DNA from: Agathobaculum hominis
Lineage (GTDB): Bacteria; Bacillota; Clostridia; Oscillospirales; Butyricicoccaceae
Assembly (NCBI RefSeq): GCF_014288055.1
Contig: NZ_JACOPK010000003.1
Span: 124,001-188,000, forward strand
Reading direction: 5' to 3'
DNA length: 64,000 bases
The notes beneath the pieces are model-generated. The model was not told the DNA's origin, did not search any database, and saw only the letters and a list, made by a program, of their open reading frames with translations. This document shows positions 48,218-57,553 of this stretch, piece after piece. Within the stretch, counting starts at the first letter, position 1, and each line of letters opens with the position of its first letter. The translations under genes and the position numbers were made by a program.

Positions 48218-49419
48218 TCGAGCGGCTGCTGCGGCGGACGGCGGGGGAGGTGCGCGTGCGCGTGACGGGCGCGAGCTTGCCGCGGTTCCTCAATGCCTGC
48301 ACGCAGGGCGGCGTGCGGCTGCGGCGCATGGAGCGTGTCTCATGGGACAGGATGGACGCGACGCTGTCGCTCGGGGATTTCCGAAAACTGCGCTCGTGTA
48401 TGGGCCGTACCGGCTGCCGGGTGCACATTCTCGAGCGGCGCGGCGTGCCCTTCGTGCTCGCGCATCTGCTGCCGCGGACGGCGCTGCTGGCGGGGCTGGC
48501 GGCGTTCTGCGTCATGGCGTACCTTGTCGGCACGCGGGTGTGGGAGATCCGCACGGACATCTCGCCGTCGCTGAGTGAAAGCGCGGTCATGGGCAGGCTC
48601 GCTTCGCTCGGCGTCGACATCGGCACGCCGCTGCGCAGCATCGACACGCCGTCCATCCGGCGGCAGATGATGGTGTGGGACCCGGACATTACGTTTTTCG
48701 CGCTGAATCTGCGCGGGAACAGCCTGACGGTGACGGCGCACGCCGGGGCGGCCGCGCCCGAGGTCGCGGATGAAGCGCGCCCGATGCGCATCGTCGCGTC
48801 GCACGGGGGCGTGGTGCAGCAGGTGCGCGCGCTGCGCGGCGAGGCGCTCGTGCGTGCCGGGGACGCGGTGGAGACGGGGGATGTGCTGATCGACAGTCTC
48901 GTGCCGCCGACGAGGGAGAACGGTCTCCCGCACACGGTTCGGGCGGAGGGGACGGTCGAGGCATATACCGTGCGCCGGGCGCGGTCGGTGCGGCCGCTGA
49001 GAAAGGCAAAAAAATCCTATTACAGGAAAACGTGTCGACTTATGTCGATTAACATTGGAAAAATGACGAAAAAATTGTATTTTGGTACTGGTATTGCAGG
49101 GGGGACCTGTGATAAAATGATAGAAGCGAAAACGTGGCGGCTGAGCGAGAGCGTTTGTCTGCCGGTGACGGTTTTCGTGCAGACCTATCGGTACTATGAC
49201 GCAGAGCCGGAGACCGTGACGGCGGCGCAGGAGCGCACGGAGATGGTGCGCCGGGCGCTGGGGGCGGTCATTCGCGAAACGGACGGAGGGCGCGTGCTTT
49301 CGCTGCGCAGTGCGCTCGAGGAGAAGGACGGCGCGGCCGTGCTCGACCTGACCGTTCACGCGGTGGAACAGATCGGCAGCCCTGCCGAGGGGGACGCTTC
49401 CGAGGGCAGCGGCCCTTGA
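48214..49419 (+). CDS. yqfD: Sporulation protein YqfD
   Basis: 401 residues. N-terminal domain 1-80 (VRVRVTGASLPRFLNAC), a membrane helix about 86-106, then the extracytoplasmic YqfD domain with GVDIGTPLRSIDTPSIRRQM and the late biotinyl/lipoyl-like stretch IVASHGGVVQQVRALRGEALVRAGDAV. Role in spore formation is established by mutant phenotype in Bacillus but the biochemical role is not. Repeat B begins 7 bp after the stop. Confidence 0.9.
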   Translation: MIERLLRRTAGEVRVRVTGASLPRFLNACTQGGVRLRRMERVSWDRMDATLSLGDFRKLRSCMGRTGCRVHILERRGVPFVLAHLLPRTALLAGLAAFCVMAYLVGTRVWEIRTDISPSLSESAVMGRLASLGVDIGTPLRSIDTPSIRRQMMVWDPDITFFALNLRGNSLTVTAHAGAAAPEVADEARPMRIVASHGGVVQQVRALRGEALVRAGDAVETGDVLIDSLVPPTRENGLPHTVRAEGTVEAYTVRRARSVRPLRKAKKSYYRKTCRLMSINIGKMTKKLYFGTGIAGGTCDKMIEAKTWRLSESVCLPVTVFVQTYRYYDAEPETVTAAQERTEMVRRALGAVIRETDGGRVLSLRSALEEKDGAAVLDLTVHAVEQIGSPAEGDASEGSGP

Positions 49420-49425
49420 CTGCTT

Positions 49426-50086
49426 TACCGTCAGCAGACGGCTGACCTTCCGCCGATACAGCGGCTCGCCGGTGGAGGCGACTTTACGCTCGAAGTGAGC
49501 GTGCACAGTGGCCGCCTTCGGCGGCAGGGGGATGCCGTGCCCACGGCGGGGGCAAAAGGGGACGTAGGACACCTGCGGTTTCCTATGTCCCCTCTTGACA
49601 CCCCTTTGACCTTCCGCTGGCCGCTCAGCAAAGCATTCGCGGCTAAACGGGGGTTACGGGGGCTCGGTTCCGTGCGTCTTTCAGCTTGTGGGACGCTTTA
49701 TTGCCCTGAATTTACTTTGCGTAAACCGCCGCGCATAACAGTGCGCGGCCATCCTGTGCAGAACGCTCACCCCGTCGCTGCGAAAAGCTCCGCTTCAATC
49801 AAGAGCATACCCTTGGAGCACCAGACGCCCCTGTGGGCCCCTCGCATTTAGACGCGCGACCGGAGGGAGTCGCGTCCAAAGGAGGGTCTGGGGTGTCAAG
49901 AGGGGAAAGGGAACCATCGGTGCCCTGTCCCCTCTTGTCTCCGCCGGGAGACCCCGGCACTCTCCGCCGCCAGACGGCGGCAATGCCACGCCATGTCATG
50001 GCGAACATCCCCCCGCCCGGGAGGGCCAGTCTCGCCTCCAGCGGCGCACCGCTGTATCGGCGGAGATAAACCCTCTGCTGAGGGTA
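49426..50086. repeat. Repeat family B, full copy (661 bp) inside the yqfD-phoH operon
   Basis: Left end TACCGTCAGCAGACGG then CCGATACAGCGGCTCGCCGGTGGAGGCG; right end GCGCACCGCTGTATCGGCGG...CCCTCTGCTGAGGGTA. Hairpins GGGGACGTAGG/CCTATGTCCCC (about 49558-49592) and GGGGAAAGGG/CCCTGTCCCC (about 49903-49934). Separates genes that normally abut. Confidence 0.82.
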
Positions 50087-50146
50087 AAGAAAAAAGGCCG
50101 CATTGCCTGCGGCAACAAAACTGTAATTATATCCCTTTTAAGGAAG

Positions 50147-51166
50147 GTGTTTCTCATAGATACGTTAATCCCTGTTGAACAGACCGAGCTGCTGATGGCA
50201 GTGTTCGGCGCGTTCGACGAAAACATCAAGCTGCTCGAGCATGAGCTCGAGATCTCCGTCATCAGCCGCGGACAGGAGCTCAAGATCTCCGGCGAGCCGG
50301 AAAACGTGGGCGTGGCGACGCGCACCATCGGCGCACTGCTCGCCATGGCAGGCCGCGGCGAGGCCATCGGCACGCAGACTGTGCAGTACGTCATCGGTCT
50401 TGCGCGCGAAAACCGCGAGAGCGAGGTTCACACGATGAGCCGCGATGTGCTGTGCATCACGGCCAAGGGCAAGCCGGTCAAGGCCAAGACCCTCGGACAG
50501 AAGCGCTACATGGAGGCCATCCGCAAGAACACCATCGTCATGGGCGTCGGCCCGGCCGGTACGGGCAAGACCTACCTTGCCGTAGCGGCGGCGGTCGCGG
50601 CGTTCCGCGACAAGCAGGTCTCGCGCATCATCCTCACGCGCCCGGCGGTCGAGGCGGGCGAAAAGCTCGGCTTCCTGCCCGGCGACCTTCAGAGCAAGGT
50701 AGACCCCTATCTGCGTCCGCTGTATGACGGCCTGTTCGATATGCTCGGCGCGGACAACTTCACCAAGTACCAGGAGCGCGGCTCGATCGAGGTTGCGCCG
50801 CTCGCGTACATGCGCGGCCGAACTCTCGACGACAGCTTCATCATCCTCGACGAGGCGCAGAACACGACCCCCGAGCAGATGAAGATGTTCCTGACCCGTC
50901 TCGGATTCGGCTCCAAGGCGGTCATCACGGGCGACATCACCCAGATCGATCTGCCGGGCGGCAAGCAGAGCGGTCTGCGCGAGGCGCTGCGCGTGCTCGA
51001 CCACGTCGAGGGCATCGCCCAGTGCTATCTCACCGAAAAGGACGTAGTACGTCATGAGCTGGTGCAGCGCATCGTCAAGGCGTATGCGGAATATGAAAGC
51101 AAGAAACCGAAAGACAGACCGGAGGCAAAGCCGCACCGCTTCGTCCGCCGCAGGGAGGAAAAATAA
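50147..51166 (+). CDS. phoH: PhoH family ATPase
   Basis: 339 residues. N-terminal KH-like segment (1-100), then PhoH ATPase with Walker A GVGPAGTGKTYLAVAAAV near 135, RPAVEAGEKLGFLPGDL, and Walker B FIILDEAQNTT. Probably RNA-associated; conserved next to ybeY. The start is uncertain: GTG 50147 sits only two bases from AAGGA, whereas an ATA codon at 50156 has ideal spacing. Either choice changes the product by three residues. Confidence 0.93.
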   Translation: MFLIDTLIPVEQTELLMAVFGAFDENIKLLEHELEISVISRGQELKISGEPENVGVATRTIGALLAMAGRGEAIGTQTVQYVIGLARENRESEVHTMSRDVLCITAKGKPVKAKTLGQKRYMEAIRKNTIVMGVGPAGTGKTYLAVAAAVAAFRDKQVSRIILTRPAVEAGEKLGFLPGDLQSKVDPYLRPLYDGLFDMLGADNFTKYQERGSIEVAPLAYMRGRTLDDSFIILDEAQNTTPEQMKMFLTRLGFGSKAVITGDITQIDLPGGKQSGLREALRVLDHVEGIAQCYLTEKDVVRHELVQRIVKAYAEYESKKPKDRPEAKPHRFVRRREEK

Positions 51167-51168
51167 AC

Positions 51169-51702
51169 ATGAAGATCATCAAGGAACCGTTTATGCAGCT
51201 CCAGCCGGAGCACTTCATCAGCGTCACGTTCGAGACCGAGGTCAAGGACGCGGACAGCGTGCGCGAGCTGATCGAAAAATGCGCGAAGAACGTGCTCGAG
51301 CGCGAGAACATCCCGTTCGACGCGGAGATCGACGCGCGCGTGGTAGACGCAGAGGAGATCCGCCGCCTGAACGCTGAGTTCCGCGACAAGGACGTGGTGA
51401 CCGACGTTCTGAGCTTTCCGATGTTCGACTATTACAACGGCGCGCCGCGCGAGGATCTCGAGCCCGATCCGGAGAGCGGCCGCGTCATGCTCGGCGACAT
51501 GGTGCTGTGCTACACGCGCGCCTGCGAGCAGGCCGAGGAATACGGACACTCCGCCGCGCGCGAGTGCGGCTTTCTGACCACGCATTCCGTGCTGCATCTG
51601 CTCGGCTATGACCACGAGCGGGGCGAGGATGACACGGCACGCATGCGCCGCCGCGAGAAGGAATACCTCGAGGCGATCGGCCTGACGCGCGACGATGGCT
51701 AA
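51169..51702 (+). CDS. ybeY: Endoribonuclease YbeY (16S rRNA maturation)
   Basis: 177 residues. Zinc site HSVLHLLGYDHERGEDD (three His), preceded by TDVLSFPM and MLGDMVL, all signatures of the UPF0054 family. It takes part in 3' maturation of 16S rRNA and ribosome quality control. Two bases after phoH; overlaps dgkA by eight bases. Confidence 0.96.
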   Translation: MKIIKEPFMQLQPEHFISVTFETEVKDADSVRELIEKCAKNVLERENIPFDAEIDARVVDAEEIRRLNAEFRDKDVVTDVLSFPMFDYYNGAPREDLEPDPESGRVMLGDMVLCYTRACEQAEEYGHSAARECGFLTTHSVLHLLGYDHERGEDDTARMRRREKEYLEAIGLTRDDG

Positions 51703-52165
51703 AAGCCGTATCCGTAAATTCCGCGAGAGCTTCCTCTACGCCGGGCGGGGGCTCCGGCTGTGCATCACGGGCGAGCGCAACTTCCGCGTGCACATGACCG
51801 CGGCGTTCTATGTGACGGCGGCGGCCGTCATGGGACATGTAACGAGCACGGAGGCGGCGGTGCTGTGCCTGTGCTTCGGCCTGACGATGGGCGCGGAGCT
51901 GATGAACACGGCGGTCGAGCGGCTGTGCGACAAGACCGCGCGCGGCTACGACCGGATGGTGCGCGACGCGAAGGACATCGCGGCGGCAGCCGTGTTTGTG
52001 TGCGCGGCCGCCTGCGTGGCGGTGGGCGTGTGCATCTTCCTCATGCACGGCGTGCTGGCGGCCGCTCTGCGGTTTTTAGCCGCGCGGCTCTGGCTCGCGA
52101 TGGTCTTTCTTGTCACCGTTCCGGCGGCCGTGTGGTTCGTTTTCTTCTTCGGAAGGAAGCAGTAA
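51695..52165 (+). CDS. dgkA: Diacylglycerol/undecaprenol kinase family protein (DgkA)
   Basis: 156 residues. Core 20-115 includes ERNFRVHMTAAFYV and GAELMNTAVERLCD, the ExxNTAxE active-site helix. Gram-positive members phosphorylate undecaprenol rather than diacylglycerol. Two extra hydrophobic helices at the C-terminus (about 92-112, 125-148) make it 25-30 residues longer than Bacillus DgkA. In many Firmicutes cdd or era follows at once; here repeat B intervenes. Confidence 0.9.
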   Translation: MAKSRIRKFRESFLYAGRGLRLCITGERNFRVHMTAAFYVTAAAVMGHVTSTEAAVLCLCFGLTMGAELMNTAVERLCDKTARGYDRMVRDAKDIAAAAVFVCAAACVAVGVCIFLMHGVLAAALRFLAARLWLAMVFLVTVPAAVWFVFFFGRKQ

Positions 52166-52196
52166 TTGCCCCAAACGGGGACAGGCGTCCTTTCTT

Positions 52197-52763
52197 CCTT
52201 CCCCTCAGCAGAGGGGAGACCTTCCGCCGTTCCGGCGGCTTGCCGCCGCAGGCGAGGAGTGGCTGCCGATGGGCAGGCCGGACATTGCCGCCGTGCCCAC
52301 GGCGGGGGGGGCAAAAGGGGAAAAGGGCACCGTATGGTTCCCTTTCCCCCTCTTGACTCCCCCAAACCCTCCTTCGAGCCGCGACGCCCTTCGGTTGCGC
52401 GGCTAAACGGGGGTTACGAGAGCTCGGTTCCGTGCATCGTTTCGCTTATGGGACGCTGTAAGGCCCTGAATTTACTTTGCGTAAACCGCCGCGCATAACA
52501 GTGCGCGGCCATCCGGTGCAGAGCGTTTGCTTTGCGCTGCGAAAAGCTCCGCTTCGATCAAGAATGAACCCTTGGAGCACCAGACGCCCCTGTGGGCCCC
52601 TCGCTTTTAGACGCGCGACCGGAGGGAGTCGCGTCCGAGGGAAGATGTGGGGGTGTCAAGAGGGGGATAAGAAACCCGGAGGGTGTCATGGCCCCCTCTT
52701 GTCTCCGCCGCCAGACGGCGGCGCACCGCTGTATCGGCGGAGATAAACTCTCTGCTGAGAGTA
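52197..52763. repeat. Repeat family B, copy (567 bp) inside the dgkA-era spacer
   Basis: Left end TCCCCTCAGCAGAGGGGAGA then CTTCCGCCG; right end CACCGCTGTATCGGCGG...CTCTCTGCTGAGAG. Hairpins GGGGAAAAGGG/CCCTTTCCCC (about 52316-52350) and GGGGGATAAG paired imperfectly with CATGGCCCCC (about 52664-52695). The terminal CTCAGCAGAGG core is shared with other copies though flanking bases differ in matched pairs. Confidence 0.8.
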
Positions 52764-52825
52764 AAAGAGAAAAGGACGCACATCTGTGCAGAAGATAAAA
52801 GTTTAATTCTTTAGGAGATATTTTC

Positions 52826-53719
52826 ATGAAAATAACCAAGACTGCGGTCGTCTCTGTCGTCGGCCGCCCGAACGTGGGCAAGAGCACGCTCACCAACAAG
52901 CTCGTCGGCCAGAAGGTGGCCATCGTTTCGAGCAAGCCGCAGACCACGCGCACGCGCATCACGGGTCTTTTGAACAAAAACGGCACGCAGTACGTCTTTC
53001 TGGACACGCCGGGTTTGCACAAGCCGCGCACACAGCTGGGCGACTATATGTGCAAGGTCGTGACCGACACGGTCTCCGAGGTGGACGCGGCGATGCTGGT
53101 GGTCGAGCCGATCGCGAACATCGGTCCGGCCGAGGAGAGCCTGATCGCGCAGATCAAGGCGCATCATATGCCCGCTGTCCTCGTCATCAACAAGATCGAC
53201 ACGGTCAAGAAGGAGGAGCTGCTGAACGTCATCGCGACCTACGCCGCAGCGCACGAGTTCGAGGCGGTCGTGCCCATCTCTGCGCGCACGGGCGAGGGTC
53301 TGGACGACCTGCTGGGCGAGCTTTCGAAGTACGCCATCGAGGGCCCGCAGCTGTTCCCGGAGGATATGGTCTCCGACCAGCCGGAGCGACAGCTCGTCGC
53401 GGAGATCATTCGCGAGAAGATGCTCCGTCTGCTCGACCGCGAGGTACCGCACGGCGTCGCCGTCGGCATTGAGCGCTGGCACGAGCGCGAGGACGGTCTC
53501 GTCGAGATCAACGCGGTCATTTACTGCGAAAAGGCGAGCCACAAGGGCATCATCATCGGCAAGCAGGGCGCGATGCTGCGCGAGATCGGCAAGCAGGCGC
53601 GCGGCGACATCGAGCGCATGCTCGACGCGAAGGTCTATCTCGAGCTGTGGGTCAAGGTCAAGGAGGGCTGGCGCAACAACCAGTACCAGATGCGCAACTT
53701 CGGCTACGAGGAGCAGTAA
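52826..53719 (+). CDS. era: GTPase Era
   Basis: 297 residues. G1 GRPNVGKST, G3 DTPGLHKPR, G4 NKIDT, G5 SARTG; the C-terminal KH domain carries GIIIGKQGAMLREIGKQA. It binds 16S rRNA and couples ribosome assembly with growth. Start follows AGGAGATATTTTC. Followed three bases later by recO. Confidence 0.97.
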   Translation: MKITKTAVVSVVGRPNVGKSTLTNKLVGQKVAIVSSKPQTTRTRITGLLNKNGTQYVFLDTPGLHKPRTQLGDYMCKVVTDTVSEVDAAMLVVEPIANIGPAEESLIAQIKAHHMPAVLVINKIDTVKKEELLNVIATYAAAHEFEAVVPISARTGEGLDDLLGELSKYAIEGPQLFPEDMVSDQPERQLVAEIIREKMLRLLDREVPHGVAVGIERWHEREDGLVEINAVIYCEKASHKGIIIGKQGAMLREIGKQARGDIERMLDAKVYLELWVKVKEGWRNNQYQMRNFGYEEQ

Positions 53720-53722
53720 CCC

Positions 53723-54478
53723 GTGGCCGAGGTGAAGCTGCGCGCGCTCGTGCTGCGCGAGGTAGACTTCGGAGACTGGGACAGGTATCTGACCGTGCTC
53801 GCGGAGGACGGCCGCAAGGTGGAAATCCTCTGTAAGAACGCGCGGCGCGGCAAAAAGACAAACCCGGCGGCGCGGCAGCTGTGCTTTTCTGAGTTTATCC
53901 TCGCGGAGAGAGGAGAGAAGTACGCCCTGCGCGAGGCCGACCTCGTGCACTCGTTCTTTGTCCTTGCCGAGGACATCGAGCGCTACGCGCTTGCCTGCTA
54001 CCTGTGCGAACTGACTTCGGCGCTGAGCGACCCGGGGCTTGAGAGCCCGGCACTGTGCAGGCTTCTGCTGACGGCGCTGCTCGCCCTCGAGCGGAAAAAG
54101 CGCGACCCGGCACTCGTCAAGGCGGCCTTCGAGCTGCGCGTGATGGCGGAGAGCGGCTACGCGCCGGATTTAACCTCGTGCGGCGTGTGCGGCGAGGTGA
54201 TAGAGAACCCGCCGGTGTGCTTTTCCGTTCGGGCGGGCACAGCCGCGGACGCAAAGTGCGCGGGGAGAGTCGGCGGTTATGCACAGCTTGTGGACAGTAC
54301 CCTGCGGGCGATGCTTCATGCGCTGACAGCCGAGCCGAACAAGGTGTATGCGTTCGCACTCAGCGGACCCGCCAGAGAGCAGTTCTGCGGCATGGCCGAG
54401 GAGTATGTAAAGTACCACCTTGGACGAGAATTCGAAAGCCTGCGGTTTTATCGGTCATTGCAGATGCCGATGAAGTGA
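53723..54478 (+). CDS. recO: DNA repair protein RecO
   Basis: 251 residues from GTG 53723. N-terminal OB fold (ALVLREVDFGDWDRYLTVL), helical middle, and a zinc-finger-like cluster CGVCGEVIENPPVCF with a further Cys at AKC. RecO anneals ssDNA and loads RecA with RecR. Era-recO order is standard for Firmicutes. Confidence 0.93.
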   Translation: MAEVKLRALVLREVDFGDWDRYLTVLAEDGRKVEILCKNARRGKKTNPAARQLCFSEFILAERGEKYALREADLVHSFFVLAEDIERYALACYLCELTSALSDPGLESPALCRLLLTALLALERKKRDPALVKAAFELRVMAESGYAPDLTSCGVCGEVIENPPVCFSVRAGTAADAKCAGRVGGYAQLVDSTLRAMLHALTAEPNKVYAFALSGPAREQFCGMAEEYVKYHLGREFESLRFYRSLQMPMK

Positions 54479-54491
54479 TGGTATATAAACG

Positions 54492-54577
54492 CGTAGAGAG
54501 TCGTAGAAATACGTAGAGAAATATACAATATTTAGAATAATAGTGTATTCTTCTACGACATTCTACGCATTTCTACA
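54492..54577. repeat. 10-bp-phased CGTAGA array with inverted partner after recO
   Basis: CGTAGA starts at 54492, 54502 and 54512, exactly one helical turn apart. After a 34-bp AT-rich centre, the inverse TCTACG starts at 54552 and 54562 and TCTACA at 54572, again exactly 10 bp apart. The two arms also pair as GCGTAGA...GTCGTAGAA with the inverse. It could be an operator for the gene at 54626 or a large hairpin. Confidence 0.75.
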
Positions 54578-54625
54578 CTAATACTCATCTATCCCAATAA
54601 ACGGGTGACAGAAAGGAGCAGCAGT

Positions 54626-55012
54626 ATGGATCGCAAAGCAGCCTCCATGTGGAAGGTAACGAGAAATCTGATTCTTACAGACGTTTGTGCAATCGCCTTG
54701 TACTGGCTCATACCGAGCGCAAAGATGCTCGTGCTGCCGCTTGGTGTACTGTGCGCCATCGGATATATGCTGTGGCTGGGACGGTGCTTCCTGAACGACT
54801 GCAAGGCCAATCTGCCGAATGAGGACTATCAGCGCATTGCCGCCGAGTTCGGCTTTATCTGGTTCTGGAACCCCGGTCGGAGAGAGCAGTGGCAGTACAC
54901 CGCCGAGGAAAGCGGCGAGACCGGTGCGGCGCTGCTGCGCATCTGGCGCGGGAATATGGTGCTTGTCATCGTGTCGCTGGCGGTCATGGCGGTACTGGTT
55001 TGGATGGGGTAA
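54626..55012 (+). CDS. Membrane protein of unknown function
   Basis: 128 residues. Two adjacent N-terminal helices (about 14-30, 34-52), a soluble middle with FGFIWFWNPGRREQWQY, and a third helix at 108-126. No family recognised. ATG 54626 has AAAGGAG eight bases before it. It stands alone between recO and mutS2 behind the CGTAGA array, in a stretch of lower GC than its neighbours, which may mean recent acquisition. Confidence 0.75.
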   Translation: MDRKAASMWKVTRNLILTDVCAIALYWLIPSAKMLVLPLGVLCAIGYMLWLGRCFLNDCKANLPNEDYQRIAAEFGFIWFWNPGRREQWQYTAEESGETGAALLRIWRGNMVLVIVSLAVMAVLVWMG

Positions 55013-55128
55013 ACGTATAGAAATGTCGTAGGGTTGCGTGGGTATGTAAATGTATATTGGTAATCCATCAACGAAACCCTGCGCAATAGGTTGAAATAAT
55101 TTCCAAATCATAATTGAGAGGATTTGAA

Positions 55129-57522
55129 ATGAACAGATTAGGCGAAAAGTCCCTTAAAACACTGGAATATTACGAAATACTCGAGCGGCTGGCCGCGCAG
55201 GCGGCCTCGGAGGCGGCCAAGGAAAAATGCCGCGCGCTGCGGCCGCTGGACGACCGCGAGCAGGCGGAGCTGTGGATGCGCCAGACCACGGACGCGAAGG
55301 ACCGCATGGTGCGGCAGGGCAGCCCGTCCTTCGGCGGCATCCGTGAGGTAGGCGCGATCCTCATCCGCGCCGACCGCGGCGGCACGCTCAATCCGCGCGA
55401 GCTGCTGAGCGTGGCGAGCCTTTTGCAGACCGCGCGCCGCGCGCTCGCCTACGAGGCGGAGAGCGAGGAAAAGAGCGCGCTCTCGCCAATCTTCGGCCTG
55501 CTCTCGGGCAACCGCAGCCTCGAGGAGGCCATCACCACCGCCATTGTCTCCGAGGAGGAGATCGCGGACGGCGCGTCCCCCGAGCTGCTCTCCATCCGCC
55601 GCGAGCTGCGCCGCATCTCCGGCAGGGTCCGCGAGACGCTCAACCGCATGATCTCGGGCGAGCGCTCCAAGTACCTCCAGGAGACCATCATCACCCAGCG
55701 AAACGGCCGCTTCGTCGTGCCGGTCAAGGCTGAGCACCGCGGCGACGTGCCGGGTCTGGTGCACGACACCTCGTCCACCGGCGCTACCGTGTTCGTCGAG
55801 CCGCAGCAGGTCGTTGAGATCAACAACCAGATCAAGGTGCTCGAGGGCCGCGAGGAGGCCGAGATCGAGCGTATCCTCGCCTCGCTTTCTGCTGAGGTAT
55901 CCATGTACAAGGGCGCCATCGAGCAGGACTACGACGCGCTCACGACACTCGATTTTATCTTCGCGCGAGCCAAGCTCTCCTTTGAGATGAATGCAGCAGC
56001 GCCCTCGCTCCTCGAGAGCGGCAGCCGCGTGCGTCTGCTGCGCGCCCGTCATCCGCTGCTCGACAAGGACAAGGCGGTCGCTATCGACATCGCCATCGGC
56101 GACGACTACGACACCCTCGTCATCACCGGCCCGAACACCGGCGGCAAGACGGTATCCCTCAAGACGCTCGGCCTGCTCTCGCTCATGGCGGCGAGCGGTC
56201 TGCACATCCCGGCGAGCGAGGAGTCCGAGATTGGACTGTTCGAGCATGTTTACGCCGACATCGGCGACGAGCAGAGCATCGAGCAGAGCCTGTCCACCTT
56301 CTCCGCCCACATGAAGACCATCGTCTCCATCATGGACTGCTGCGGTCAGGGCGACCTTGTGCTGTTCGACGAGCTGGGCGCCGGTACCGACCCGGTCGAG
56401 GGCGCGGCGCTCGCCGTCGCGGTCATCGGCTATGCCCGTCAGATGGGCGCGTGCGTCGCCGCGACCACGCACTACGCCGAGCTCAAGACCTTCGCTCTCA
56501 CGACCGACGGGGTGGAGAACGCCTCGTGCGAGTTCGACGTACAGTCGCTCCAGCCGACCTACCGCCTGCTCACCGGCATCCCCGGCAAGTCCAACGCCTT
56601 CGCCATCGCGGCGCGCCTCGGCCTTCAGCCGACCATCATCGACCGCGCGAAGGAGCAGGTTTCGACCGAGGATGCACGCTTTGAGGACGTTCTGGCTGAG
56701 CTTGAGCGCGAGCGCCGCCGCATCGAGAAGATGAAGGAGGAGGCGCAGCGCATGAGGAGCGCCGCCCAGTCCGAGCGCGACAAGATGCGTGCGGAGCGCG
56801 ATGCCGCCGAGGAACGGGCGGATAAGATGATGGAGGGTGCGCGCAGCCAGGCGGACAACATCCTCAAGAATGCGCGCATGACGGCGGAGACTGTGTTCGA
56901 CGAGCTGGAAACGCTCAAGAAGCAGTCGCAGAAGAAGGCGAGCGAACAGAATCTTGCCGCCGCAAAGGCGGCTCTGCGCGGCGTCATCACCCAGACCGAG
57001 AACGAGCAGCGCCGGGGCATCCAGAAGCGCGTCGTGGACGCGGAGGAAGTCCGTCCGCTGGCCAAGGGCGACCGTGTTCGCCTGTTGAACGTCGGCGGCG
57101 TCATCGCGACTGTGCTCGCCGCGCCCGACAGGGACGGCAGCGTGCAGGTGCAGGCAGGGCCGATGAAGATGACGGTCAAGGTCAACGAGGTACGTCTCGT
57201 CGAGGAGAAAAAGGCGGCGCCCAAGCCGAAGATGCAGCCGCGCCGCGACGCACCGCGCCGGGAGCTCAATCTGCGGAGTGCCGAGAGCGAGGTGGATGTG
57301 CGCGGCATGAGCGCGGAGGAAGCACTGTTCGAGGTGGACAACTTCCTGTCGCGCGCGATCATGGCCGGACTTCCGGCCGTCACTGTCATTCACGGCAAGG
57401 GCACGGGCGTGCTGAGAAATGCGGTGCAGCAGCACCTGCGGAAGAACAAGCGCGTCAAGTCGGTTCGCAGCGGCGTCTATGGCGAGGGCGAGCAGGGCGT
57501 TACTATCGTAGAATTGAAATAA
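55129..57522 (+). CDS. mutS2: Endonuclease MutS2
   Basis: 797 residues. MutS core and ATPase: Walker A TGPNTGGKTVSLKTLG near 334, Walker B LVLFDELGAGTDP near 410, and ATTHYAELKTFA. A long Glu/Arg/Lys coiled coil covers about 510-640, a KOW-like segment about 645-690, and the C-terminal Smr nuclease domain (VDVRGMSAEEALFEVD, VIHGKGTGVLRNAV) from 721. It suppresses recombination and, in Bacillus, splits collided ribosomes. Start at 55129 follows GAGAGGA. Confidence 0.96.
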   Translation: MNRLGEKSLKTLEYYEILERLAAQAASEAAKEKCRALRPLDDREQAELWMRQTTDAKDRMVRQGSPSFGGIREVGAILIRADRGGTLNPRELLSVASLLQTARRALAYEAESEEKSALSPIFGLLSGNRSLEEAITTAIVSEEEIADGASPELLSIRRELRRISGRVRETLNRMISGERSKYLQETIITQRNGRFVVPVKAEHRGDVPGLVHDTSSTGATVFVEPQQVVEINNQIKVLEGREEAEIERILASLSAEVSMYKGAIEQDYDALTTLDFIFARAKLSFEMNAAAPSLLESGSRVRLLRARHPLLDKDKAVAIDIAIGDDYDTLVITGPNTGGKTVSLKTLGLLSLMAASGLHIPASEESEIGLFEHVYADIGDEQSIEQSLSTFSAHMKTIVSIMDCCGQGDLVLFDELGAGTDPVEGAALAVAVIGYARQMGACVAATTHYAELKTFALTTDGVENASCEFDVQSLQPTYRLLTGIPGKSNAFAIAARLGLQPTIIDRAKEQVSTEDARFEDVLAELERERRRIEKMKEEAQRMRSAAQSERDKMRAERDAAEERADKMMEGARSQADNILKNARMTAETVFDELETLKKQSQKKASEQNLAAAKAALRGVITQTENEQRRGIQKRVVDAEEVRPLAKGDRVRLLNVGGVIATVLAAPDRDGSVQVQAGPMKMTVKVNEVRLVEEKKAAPKPKMQPRRDAPRRELNLRSAESEVDVRGMSAEEALFEVDNFLSRAIMAGLPAVTVIHGKGTGVLRNAVQQHLRKNKRVKSVRSGVYGEGEQGVTIVELK

Positions 57523-57553
57523 TTCCCCGTCGGGGACAGGCGGTTTTTGTTCT

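Noticed and set aside
49800..50070. Open frames inside repeat family B on both strands
   Set aside because: Frames exist in several copies only because the repeat is GC-rich; they differ in length and frame between copies and lack ribosome sites.
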